Shown: piece by piece, positions 12,943 to 23,778 of the stretch
Layout of the letters: every line of letters starts with the position of its first letter
Numbering within the stretch: position 1 is the stretch's first letter
NCBI RefSeq assembly: GCF_047495875.1
Contig: NC_092459.1
Coordinates: forward strand, 15,485,795 to 15,549,794
Reading direction: 5' to 3'
Length of the DNA: 64,000 nucleotides
Source of the DNA: Pithys albifrons albifrons
Taxonomy: Eukaryota > Chordata > Aves > Passeriformes > Thamnophilidae
The notes under the pieces: model-generated
What the model saw: the letters and a program-made list of their open reading frames with translations, nothing else
Told to the model about the DNA's origin: nothing
Databases searched by the model: none
Program-made: the position numbers and the translations under genes

Positions 12943-13043
12943 TGAATTACCAATTTTTTTTCCAGAACAAATCTAAAACACAGCTTCATACAAGCTACTA
13001 CGAAGTAAATTATCTCTCTCCCAGCCAAAACCAGCACGAGGTC

Positions 13044-13726
13044 ATTATCAGTAATAATGCATTAAAGAGCCTGATTTACATGAGTGTCTCATGTTTCTCT
13101 GTACATGTAAACCTGGTGCTGCTCATCCATGGTCTATAATGTGGGGGTGTTGAGATGGTAGAGCAGTCACTCACTGTGTTTGGACTGAAGCCACCTAATG
13201 TTCCCCCAGGCAATTCAGTTGTGCAGTTTGGAGTTATTTCCTGATGACAGTCTGCATCACGCCACTGTCTTCTAGAGAGCAGAGGAAAGTAGCAGTATGG
13301 CTGCACTATGTGACATCCATTTGGCTGCATCATCAGTAAACTGATACTGAACTCCCAGGAATATTACACCTTCAAGTATAGAGGTAGATTGTTCACTGGC
13401 TGATATACTACACAAAGCAGTAAACAGATATTTCTAAAGGAGATTGTTGTGAAAATTGAGGGATGCAGTAATATCTCCTTATAGTTAATAAGGAACTGTA
13501 AGATGAGTTATTGTCATGTTTTGAAAACCAACTAATGCATCAAAATAAATCACCTGATTTTTACAGAGCTAAGCTTACAGGATGTATAGCCACTCTCAAA
13601 GCTCACCAGTAAATATCACAAGAAAAAATAGAAATATAAAAAACATTGGATTTTGAATAATCTTGAAAATAAACAGCCTTCCTGAGGTGAAAATAAAGTT
13701 GTTTTGATAACATAGTCCCAAATTTC
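13044..13726. other. Unique spacer between two LTRs
   Basis: About 680 bp of ordinary mixed DNA with no recognised repeat. An 85-codon minus-strand ORF at 13076-13333 has no recognisable features. Confidence 0.5.
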
Positions 13727-13731
13727 CACAA

Positions 13732-14364
13732 TGTCCTGGGTTGAGCTGGCAAAACGCCAACTGTCCAGGACAGAGTGAAAGGGTTCCTCCTCCCCCCCAA
13801 CCAGCCAAGGGAAAAAGAAGAGGAAGAGAAAAGAAAAACCCTCAAAACCAGGTTTATGCTGAAACTAACTACATGTATTTATACAGAAAAGATAAAATTA
13901 AAAGGAAACTACAATATAACACACACTTACACAAGTTATATATAACAAGGAATAACTTCCCACTCCCCAATTAATACAAAACAAAGTCTGTTACACTAGA
14001 TCTGTAAGTACTCTAAGAAACACATAGCAAGAAACAGAAGGAGTAACAACAAAAATGTTTCTACTTCCCTGAATGCAAACAAAATGCAAGCAGAGGCAGC
14101 AGGGGCAGGAGCAAGGCCTGCTCCAAGACAAAAGCTGGATCACGTCCGGCTTGTACCTCGGCCATGGCAGAACTGACCAAGCCACTCCCACACACTGGAT
14201 TTTACACCCTTTGAGATGATGTAGTATGGTATGGAATACAATATTATTGGCTGGAAGAAGTCAGCTGTGAGCTAACTCAGCCCAGCTCAAGTCATCTGAC
14301 AATTTCAGGTCTAATCTGAACTTTAAAGCCTAACTTCTTGGCCTACTTGGCTAAACCCATAACA
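13732..14364 (-). mobile_element. Solo LTR (633 bp), family A, ERVL type
   Basis: The plus strand opens TGTCCTGGGTTGAGCTGGC and closes GGCTAAACCCATAACA. A perfect 5-bp duplication, CACAA, flanks it (13727-13731 and 14365-14369). The same family occurs at 38918-39538, 44332-44891 and 58716-59306. By analogy with the outer LTR of the nest (TGT-TGG start, CATACCAT motif before the promoter), the sense strand is minus here. There is no internal viral sequence, so it is a recombination product. The ORFs inside it (13596-13845, 13741-13974) are not genes. Confidence 0.9.
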
Positions 14365-16079
14365 CACAAGAAAACATCAACTGAATGGGGAACTTAGTTC
14401 TCTTTCCTGGATGCCATAGATGTACTTATGACATTTGCAAAGAGTCTCCCTTATCATGTGGAGGTTGTATATTACTCAGATTTTACATTGCTATAATATA
14501 GCCTATTTACTTTTTATATATTACAGGTAATGTGCTATAAGGTTTAATTAACAGTATGTAAAATGCTCTGAGATTTTTAAATATTCAGAAGTGTGGCATT
14601 GCTTTTTTCACTACACCTTAAAATGACAATTCTTCAACAGTCAAATTACAAAACATAATATATATTACTTTTGACAACTGTTGTCTTATATTGCAAAAGT
14701 AGGTTGCTCTATTTTTTCCTTAAAAAAAAAGAAAATCAGTAATTAAGAGTTTAGTAGATCTATTTTATAGATGATTTTCAAAAGAACTGAAGTTTACACC
14801 ATTGTAGCTGTGATCAGATTAAAATTTATTTATTTATAGTGTAATAATTTTAGTACAGATTGATGCTACTTTAGTGACCTATGCAAAGCATGGAACAGAG
14901 ATGACTAATAGTACTCTCTGTTTGAGAAATTATGTGTCAGGTACAGTATGAGGCAAATGATTCTCTGATGTTGTACATCAGTTAGACAAATACAATAATT
15001 ATGCAGGGATGAGGACTCATGAATTATTTTTAAATAACCTGTACAATAATAGACTAGATCCTGCAGCTCTCAGTGTGCACCAAGAACACTGAGAACCCAT
15101 ATCTTCAGGTTATGATCTAACTTTAGAGGATCTGCAGATAACAGTAGCTGAGGGTCTGGCTCCTAAGATAAACATGTCCATAGGGGATTTTTTCTGCATC
15201 AGACTCCAGGGGTTATGAAATCTGGTTTAGGTAGTGGTCAGAAATAGATACTTGAAGAAAAAGTATAAAATCAAGGTAAACATAGTTTCCTATTACCTTC
15301 TTGCAAATAGAGCCTTACAACTGAAAGGAAAGCAGGGAGATCTCTGCTTGGATGTACCATACAACCAAATTTCATATTGCTGTTAGACCTTAATTGTGTG
15401 ATTTACTCCCAGGTTCTGGTCCTCCATTTGTCCACATTGTGTAAAGCTTTTTTTTATTTCCGTCTCCAATATTGGAGTTCCCTCTAAAACAAATCCCAGA
15501 TTTATATTCCTGAAAATATTTTGAACTAGTCTGATTCCAGCAGTACTCCATATGGAAAATAACATACTTGTTTTGTCTCCCTTCACCTTGCACAGTCTTC
15601 TAGAACCATCCCACTACCAAAAATTTCAAAACAATCTCTTGCTATAAACTGGAGTATGTCACATATATTGGTTGTTTCATGATATAAAGACAGTAAAAGT
15701 GGAAAGCGGTCAGCAACATCTCCACTCCTCTGCATCTGTATCTAATGTAGGAATGTGTTTCAGCTCTATTTCTAATTACATTTAGAGGAGGAATACTTCA
15801 AATCAAGATTATATCTAGAGAAATACCAAGAGGCTACTTTAATACTCGTTTCTTTGGCTGCTCGGATTTGGCTGATATCTTTTCATTATCCTTTATTGCA
15901 AAGATTGGTCTTTTGGTGATAAGTAAAGCTGGGGATTAAGGGTTTGGTGTCTGCTGATTTGGGAGCAAATCCATAGCTGGATTTAGTGAGGTTCAAGAAG
16001 TTAGACAGGGAGCTGGTCCTAAAATTTTATTATTGTCTTTTTTGTAGAGATTAGTCATAATAAAAAAAAATTCAAAGTT

Positions 16080-17700
16080 AGGCTAGAGTTTGAGAATACA
16101 ACCTCTAATTATCTAATTCATTACTGGGCTCTCTAAGACCTAAGAACTAGATAGAAAGAGGGGTTCAGAGCTTCTAAAATTTTCTGTTTCCCTGTAATCT
16201 ACAGGCCCTGGAGAAAGGAAGTGGGTGACTGTTGATGAGGACTCAAGCTACTTTTTGTTTCTGGGGTTTTTTAAATTTTCTTTCTGTTGGTGTTTTTTTG
16301 TTTGTTTGCTTGCTTTTTTGTTGGTCTTTTTTTCTCATAGTTACCAATCCATTTGGCATCTTAATATTCAGACTAACTTTAGTGTTATGGCTTAGGAAGA
16401 ACTAGTAAGAACTCATCACTCTGCTATAACTAAATTTAGAACAAGGCTTGAGATTTCATGCAGGATTTGGGAATATAAAGTTTCAAAAGTCTAGTTCATT
16501 TCTACAGAGTTAGAAGTTAGGAAAGTGAGTACTGTTCACACAAGACAGCATCATGTGCTACGTTCACTGTAGTCCATAAGTAGAGACTGGAGTATGAGGA
16601 GGGACTTGCGAATAAACCTTGAAAATTCCATTTTATTAACAGTCACTGAAGGACCCACAGAATTAGGTAAAGGTCCAATGAGTCATGTTCTCTTTTAAGA
16701 TACAACTGGTCCTTCAATAATTAAAGTTAAGTTTAATTAGGGTTAGAATTCAGAGGTGTTGTTAGGGTTAGATTTGAGAATGCATACATTCAGAGACGTG
16801 ATTACTTCTGGATTCAAAAGTGCCTGCAGGGCTAGGAAGAGGGCATAGTGTTAATAGGATCGAAATAATAGGATCTCATTTAGCTCAGGGATTTATTTCC
16901 TGGCTCTAATTACCATTATAGTAAGGATAGGGTTAGGAATAAAAAGGACTTGAAAAATATGTGTTTTCCAGCTTACTAGTGAGACTTTCAAGGACTTTAG
17001 AGTCATATCGGAAGCTGGTTTCTTCATAGACTTGGGCATTTACATGAACTGTGCAAGTAGTTAAGGGTCTTACCATTGCAACTTGATTATCTAATTCATT
17101 TGAGAGCTCTTATTTTGGCATGTGCTGCAGACTTCAATGGATTAGGAAGCTGGGGTTTTTTTATCAGACCTACCCTCTTTCTTATGCACCTTTCCACTTG
17201 CAGGATGTGAGGGAATTATAAGCTCAGTTGGTCCACTTAACCAACATACCTGCTAGAATTTGCAGAGTGAAAAATAGAGTTAGTAGCCATAACTACCATG
17301 ACCTCATCTTTCTTTAAGAGCTTGGATAGATATCTTCAACATAGTCTTCAGGTTAAGGAGGAAGAAGTGGTGGAATTCAGTCTGAGTGCTCACAGTAATG
17401 GAGAAAGCACACTGAGAAAGATGATGGTGGCAGTTCTTCTACATACTCATGGTGAAAGTAGTAGGGATAATAATGGTCTCCTTTTCAGGCTGGAGAGGAG
17501 TGCTGGCAGTGGTAATAGCTGTAGTTTTGAGTAGATTTGGTAAAGGGTAATATTGGTGATGTTTAGCATGGTTCTGAGAGTGACTTAGTTCACCTAAGTT
17601 CACCTCCCTCAGTTCACATCTCAAGGATAGTCTTCAGTTTACTTTATCAGATCTTCAGAAGATCCTGACCATCTTTGATTAGGATTAGAATTCTGTTCCT
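16080..17700. repeat. Possible decayed tandem or dispersed repeat zone
   Basis: The 15-bp word ATTATCTAATTCATT occurs at 16108-16122 and 17086-17100, each followed a few bases later by a GGGCTCT or GAGCTCT. AGGGTTAG occurs near 16738 and 16763, AGGGTTAGG near 16928 and AGGATTAGAATTC near 17677. The zone also repeats GAAGTTAG and GGAAGCTGG type words. This could be an ancient tandem family or chance in similar-composition DNA. Confidence 0.3.
16251..16336. repeat. T-rich low-complexity stretch
   Basis: Blocks of T separated by G, with GTTTGTTTGCTTGC in the centre. It has no neighbouring transposon body that would explain it as a tail. Confidence 0.6.
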
Positions 17701-19291
17701 TAACTTTAAATCACCCAAGCTGTTGTATTCTCTTCAGACACTCCGAAGTAAGAAGGGGGTTGAACTTCATGATGAACTACTGTTCAGCTTGCTTGTGTAA
17801 GGCTTAACTGTGAAGTTAGGAAGAGGTCAAGTTTCCAGGGAAAGCTGGTGCCTTGTAGTTTTAAGGAAACTGTACTTGAGTCACAAAATAGAATATATTG
17901 TCTGTGGTCTCAACCACTCCATCTACTGAGCCCAGCATTTGCCTCAGGTTGTCAGGGGAGCTGTACCTTCAAAAGACCAGAGGGTTTTTTTGTTCCTGAA
18001 ACTCAGGGAGTAATTGCAGGGATTTAGGAGATCGAGGTCTGTCAGTTCACTCACTTCATCTTCTCTTACAGATGGGTGACATTAGAAGTTTTGCAGACAA
18101 AAATGCCATTCATGTCATGAGTGGGCAATAAAATGATTTAGGAACTGTACTGGTATATTTTTTGTGAAGGATTTTTGGATAGGAAAAGGGCTAATCTTGA
18201 AGGTTGCACTGTATCATCTTCCAGATGGTGGACATGTCAGGTCTGTATTATGAAGTTTAAATATAAAGAACACATAATTATGATCAGGACTTGGAAATGT
18301 AATCCTTTAGGGAACTGGCTTAGAAAGTATGCTGAATTCAGGAGGGGAATCACGTTACCACCATCAGAGCCACACCTGCACAAGTTCTGACAATAATGTA
18401 AGGATTCAGCTCAGCGGGTGAGAGCTTATGTATCACACCTCAGAGGGTCTTGAGACTGAGTGAGAAGCTCTCTGTCCTTCAGTACACTGAAGAGATTTTC
18501 TATAAACAGCTAGTCCAAATAATTGGGAATTAAGTGGTTAAAACCAGGTGAAAAAGACAATTTAATAAAAAAAATGTTTGCTAATTTAAAAAAATAAGTC
18601 CATAATTACATCTTCACTGAATCTGTACAGAAGCTGAAGAAATGACATCCTTTCTAGCTCAATGCAGGAAAGTTTTCTATGCAACAGATATTGTGGACAT
18701 ATTGAATTATATACATTTCATTTAGTAGTAAACAAATAGGAATATAGCATATACCGAATGGAGTAGAAATTACCAGGTTGACACTATAAACAATCATCAC
18801 TGAAGTGTTGCATTTATAATTTGGTTCTATTGGTAGTGATATCCAATATTTAGTGGCTTGGAACACATGAAAGCCATCTAGTATTACTGTGATGTAATGG
18901 TTGAGGACAAGTGACTGGTTTCAAATAACCTAAATCACTTTGAGAACTGGCAACAAGCAAAGTACATGGGGATGTATCCAAACACAGATTTATGCAGGCA
19001 GTAATAGAAAGGGTATTCTATGCTTGATAGGACTGGCGTAGTCTCTCCCCATGAGACCACAGATTCCAAAAGGACTTTAGTGACCATGGTAAAAATTTAA
19101 GCAAATATGTGCATCTGATGCAGCAGGGCCATTAAGACTAATGCCAAACTTCAGGGAGAATCTAAGGAGGCAAATGTCTTTTTCCATGCTTGTCACACTT
19201 TCAACAATTTCTTGAATCATGTATTAGCTTCCATGTTACCATCATTATGTTTTACTTTATAAATTTATCTCATTTATTTATATTCATTTAT

Positions 19292-19540
19292 AACTGGAAA
19301 TCCAACTATGACTGGATTTTTAGTTCAATCAGAATGAGAGTGCACTTGATTGTCCTTGAACTTAAGAGATCTTCCATTGCTAAAACTGTCAGATGGAAAA
19401 GAAAAACAAAATGCACTATTAGACAAGAAAGTTATCAGCAATATTGAAATTATCTCAGCAAAGGGGTAATTATCAAGCTCCATTAGTCATTGGTGTAATT
19501 TTACTATATTCAAAATCCAGTCATAGTTGGATTTCCAGTT
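19292..19540. repeat. Perfect 29-bp inverted repeat with 191-bp spacer
   Basis: The left arm at 19292-19320 (AACTGGAAATCC...GGATTTT) is the exact reverse complement of the right arm at 19512-19540. Similarity stops abruptly at both the inner and outer ends of the arms. The spacer is AT-rich and contains no coding signal. It may be a small foldback or MITE-like element, or a templated inversion mutation. No target duplication was found beside the arms, which weakens the transposon reading. Confidence 0.85.
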
Positions 19541-22500
19541 CCTGTAGCTGAAGTTATAAAACACTGTCACCTTTCCCTTCTGTAATGAGAGTATGCTTCT
19601 TAGTTTATAGAGTTGGATGTATACCCGTGCACCTATTTCTAATATGTCTAACCACAGACAACTTCAACCTTTGCAGAGATTCTGTGGTACAAGGTGTTTC
19701 TTTCCAATCTCTAGTCTCATTAGCTGCATAATACCCATGATAAGACTGTATTTTCCCCTTTCCAATTACAGAAGTCAACCTAAGGGGGGAAAAAGAACCA
19801 CAGGTTTTCTAAAACAAGTCATTTGTCTTCACTGTGTATGTTCCACAAGAAATGCCAACTGCAACTATTGAGAGGATAAATTATTTTCTTTCCTTGTTTC
19901 ATTGAAATCATCATTGGTCTCGAGTGCTGGAACTGAGATATTTACTTTCAAGAGTGCAAATAATGATTTTTTTATACTATACCAAAGACATATTTCTATG
20001 TGCAAGCTTTATTTTTCTTATAATTAACTGTCTTCAAGTATTTAAGATGTATTGGGAAGGCAGCTGGAATAAGAGTTTTACTGGGAGAAATGTTTCTTCA
20101 AAAGACTCCTCATCTAGTGAGTTGCCATCTCAGGCTCTTGCAACTCTGCATAACATAGTGACATTAAGGTTTGGTGAATTAATATTGAACTTTCTGCTGC
20201 ATTCCTTACACAAAATGTATAGCTGATTAAATGTTTGAAAGAGCACTTACCAGATTACACTGTTTCTAAGTGCAATTTTCATTGTATTGAATGTGTTTAA
20301 TTTTTAGGACAGTTTATTACATTAGTCAATCTCAAGGATTTTCATTTAGTGGTCAGTACCTGTAAAAACAGGTTCAGGAAGCAGTGCAAAATGTTTTGTA
20401 TGTATGAATCACCCAAGAAAAGCAGAGCAACCTGAGGATATCCTGACTGCAAGGAGTTCTGATGCTGCTGCATCTGTCCCATGACAGTGACAAAACTGTC
20501 CAGGTCAGCACTTGTACAATGTAAGGGAATTTTAAGTCAGATAGCCAGGATCCCTGAAACTATTGGCATTCAAGTTAAAGGAAAGACAGCTCCTACTTTT
20601 AAGAAAGACAGGTGAATCATTTCAGGCATAGAAGCTCCTTTTCTGTAGCTTCTTCTATTTCTAATTCTGAAAGTGTGTAGATTCCTCCCTGGGACTCTAT
20701 GGGAGTCATAGGCTATGATTAGAAGTGTTAACCTCTGTGTTCCCTGTCTTTGGCAAGAAAACAGAGAGCAAACTCACTATTTTAAAAGAAGTGTGTGTCT
20801 TACTTTTGCAAAACAATATTGGAATCCCTAACAGTAGCAAACAAAATGAAAAAAACCTCTCAAGTGATATTTTAGTCCATTTTTGTATACTGTAAAAATG
20901 TCAAGAGACTACATTTTTGGGATGAAAAAGGAACACAGTCACACAGAAGGGCACCCCAATTTATAAGATGTGGGCTTTTGAGCACTCTTTCCTCTAACCT
21001 TGGGTCCTATATATAATTTCAATATGAAGAATTATGGTACAATTTATTTATATATTAGGGTTTAACTATTAGATTTTGATGGAATAGTGATATATCAATA
21101 GAAAGCACAAATACAGTATTCCACTTATACAGGATAGATTGTTCCTCTTCTTTTCCTTATCTTTGTACAGCATCAACCCCAAAAATATCTGTTATTTTGC
21201 CTGAGTTGTGGGCTCTGCAGGATATTGACAGTTTGATCCTTTGACATTTAAATGAATAAGGCAAAACAAGACTTATTTGATTTTTGGTCTGGCTCTAGAC
21301 TTGACAATAAGAGATCAAAGAAGTTATAGAACTGTGAAATGAAGGAGGTGGAGGGGAAAAAGGAAAGGAAAGTCATCAGTCTTGAATATTCAGTCATCAA
21401 ACATGATTAATGCAAGTGATTTAAGGGCAAAACCTGCAAAATAATAAAGCTTTGACTGTTTTCCTGATATGGCTGTTACTAAATATGAATCAATACTTGA
21501 AAACACGCTTAGATCAGTCAAAACTTTGCAAGTAATAATAAAGTTCCGGTTGACTACAGCAACACATTTATATTGAATAAGACTTCAAGTACATTACTTT
21601 TTAGGTATTCCTAAAAAGAAATCAGAAGCATAAACCTAGAAGGACTGGTAGCCAAATGTTAATAATACATTCAACTTACTTGTAGGGAAGTCAACATTAT
21701 CTTAAACTTCATTATTAATTATATAATTTGTCCAGAGTAATAAAAAAAATTATGTGGAGAAGTAACAAGTAGCTAGCTCTGTTTTATTCAAAACAGGAGG
21801 GCTGAGCAGGGAATGTGTCTACAATGTACCAAAGGAAAACAGGAAGACCATTATGGACCAAATCAAGCCTCTTTCAGATAAAGAGACCAGTTTCCAAAAA
21901 AAATAACCTCAAACTCAAACATACTAAGCATCCAACTCTTGTATTTGAAGGTTACATTTTTGACCTTACTCTACCACAAGGCTATTTGATTCTAAGGATG
22001 AAACGTTCTTGAAGTGAAATGCTTTTGTAACTTTAGTCTAACTCACATCTTAATTTTCATGTGGATGTCAGAGTTGCATCGTGTCAATATGTAAATATCC
22101 CTCATAAGCAGAATTAATCTGATGTAACTAATCTTAGAGTTTATGAACACAAAACCCGTCACATCCCACTGTTCTGATAACAGAAAAGGATCTTGAACTA
22201 CAGTTTTCATTGCCCAAGTGACTCCACAGAGAGTGAAGGAGGAAGCTCTATATAAGGTAAAAATCCTATTATGTCTTTACTCATCATTTCAGGGGATATT
22301 TTTAAGATTTTTTTTTTATGCCATGCTCCAAATATACTGAATGATTGACCAAATGCAACTAAAGATTACCACAAATATGTTCCTTTCTTCAGAAAAAAAA
22401 ATGATAGGAAGGTGAAAGAAGGAGACAAAGCAAAAGGAATGAAATGGAGTGGACATGCTGGATCATATTAATTCCTAAATTAACTCCTGAGTGTGTCACA

Positions 22501-23258
22501 GCACATGTGAATTCAGTATGGTTTAACCTGTTCTATACCTATGTAGTGAGACAAATTAGACTCTGCTGATCTTCATCTTGGCTCACTATTTATCCCACTG
22601 TAAATGACATAAAAGGCTGCTGAGTGAGACAGTAGCCCTTAAAATTACAAAACAGCCACCTAAATAATGGCACAAAATGAACAATGACTAGAGAGGTCTG
22701 AGAGAAGAGGAGAGTTACCATGAAAGCACAGCATAAGGAGAGAGGAGTGAATAAGCAAACCTGGAAAACTTCAGTGACTGATGGCTCCCAGTTTGTGAAG
22801 GTAACAGGACAAGATGACAACACAGGTAAATATGGACTTCACTGGATGCACAACAAGTGGTAACTGTAAAAATGTGCTCAAGATAGTAAATTTTGGGGGC
22901 ATTTAGATGTCACCCTTATTTGGAAATTGCATGCTCTGATTTACAAAAGTACTCTCCTCATTTCTGGTTACTAAGAAAATTATGCTTGTATTAATCAGGT
23001 GAAAGAGTTACAAGGTGTGCAATATTTGCAGAGAAAAAAGATAACAGATGCTGAAGCAATTTTGAATATCTGCTTTTTAAAAAGCTTTTGTTTTAGTATC
23101 TTAAAGTGATATAGATTTTCTTAAACTTCAGGGACATTGCAACACCAAAGGATTAACATGATTTTTTTTTCCATTTTAATTTTAGGTTAAAGCCTTAGTA
23201 TAAATAAAAGGAAAATATCCTCTGTTTATTCCAGCCTGCAAATAGATAGATAGGCCTT
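19541..23258. other. Unique AT-rich noncoding DNA, no gene seen
   Basis: Nothing recognisable. The longest ORF is 100 codons (19924-20226), and its translation is Phe/Leu/Ser-rich without domains. Confidence 0.55.
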
Positions 23259-23278
23259 CAGTATCATCATGGCTAGGC
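23259..23278 (-). mobile_element. Possible RTE 3' tail
   Basis: On the minus strand this reads CTGCCTAGCCATGATGATAC. The GCCTAGCCAT word is also the 3' end of the 5S SINE at about 12019-12028, and RTE elements commonly end in short simple repeats such as ATG units. It sits on the far side of the CR1 from the RTE endonuclease fragment, as expected if the CR1 lies inside an RTE copy. The match is short, so this is tentative. Confidence 0.4.
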
Positions 23279-23778
23279 AGTGTTATGGAGCAGATTATCC
23301 TGAGTGCAACTACACAGCATCTTCAGGATGGACAAGGGATTAGATCCAGTCAGCATGGGTTTAGGAGGGGCAGGTCCTATGGGGAGAGGCTGAGGAAGCT
23401 GGGGTTGTTTAGCCTGGACAACAGAAGGCTTAGAGGTGACCTCATCACTGTGTAGAACTACCTGAAAGGAAGTCATAGCCAGGTGGGGGTTGGTCTCTTC
23501 TCCCAGGCAGTCAGCAATAGGACAAGGGGGTACAGGCTCTGCCAGGGGAAATTTAAGCTAGATATCAGAAAAAAATTCTTTCCATAGAGAGTATTCAGGC
23601 ATTGGAATGGGCTGCCCAGAGAGGTGGTGGATTCACCATCCCTGGAGGTTTTTAAACTGAGATTGGACGTGGCACTGAGTGCCATGATCTAGTAAATGGA
23701 CTGGAGTTGGAACAAGGGTTGGACTTGATGATCTCGGAGGTCCTTTCCAACCCAATCAATTCCATGATTCTATGATCG
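23279..23778 (+). mobile_element. CR1 LINE 3' end (truncated, internally deleted)
   Basis: The order of words is that of a CR1 3' region: CAGGATGGACAAGGG, CAGCATGGGTTTAGGAGGGG, GAGGCTGAGGAAGCTGGGG, GGCTGCCCAGAGAGGTGGTGG, CCTGGAGGTTTTTAAACTGA, GGACTTGATGATCTCGGAGG, and a terminal GATTCTATGAT. Sequence between the GGGGCAGGTCCT and TGGGGAGAGGCTGAGG blocks is missing relative to longer CR1 copies. No intact reverse-transcriptase frame remains; ORFs on either strand are shadows. It abuts the RTE endonuclease fragment exactly at its 3' end. Confidence 0.92.

Larger units (their letters stand above)
12018..12950 (-). mobile_element. 5S rRNA-headed SINE with RTE-related body (interrupted)
   Basis: Read on the minus strand, the element starts with a 5S rRNA-derived head (about 12942 down to 12852). 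It continues through a body at 12846-12802 and, after the inserted LTR, 12169-12087, and ends with CTTCATTCATGAAGCCTAGC near 12028. The body closely matches 24439-24566, the segment upstream of an RTE endonuclease fragment. 5S-headed SINEs (SINE3 type) are known in vertebrates, but this pairing with RTE 5' sequence is my reading. The 3' boundary and target duplication could not be fixed because the host LTR lost bases at the junction. Confidence 0.7.
11627..13038 (-). mobile_element. Solo LTR, ERVL type, interrupted by a nested SINE and LTR
   Basis: On the minus strand the element opens with CGTGCTGGTTTTGGCTGGGA, passes TAGCTTGTATGAAGCTG and TTGCTGAGCAGTGTTGGCAC, and ends GGTTAAAACATGACA. This matches the general plan of the abundant avian ERVL LTR. 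The flanks carry a 5-bp target duplication with one mismatch (AGGAC at 11622-11626, AGGTC at 13039-13043). Positions of about 12018 to 12950 are foreign and split the LTR, with roughly 30 bp of LTR lost at the junction. A second internal deletion lies near 11850. No viral internal genes are present. A shorter relative is at 46487-46785. Confidence 0.8.
14370..19291. other. Unique noncoding DNA with a degenerate-repeat zone
   Basis: No gene is seen. A T-rich block lies at about 16251-16336. From about 16080 to 17700 several short words recur (see separate entry). ORFs of 60-78 codons have random translations. Confidence 0.5.

Noticed and set aside
16736..16770. Interstitial telomere repeat
   Set aside because: Only two TTAGGGTTAG words and one partial word occur, separated by unrelated sequence, so there is no tandem array.
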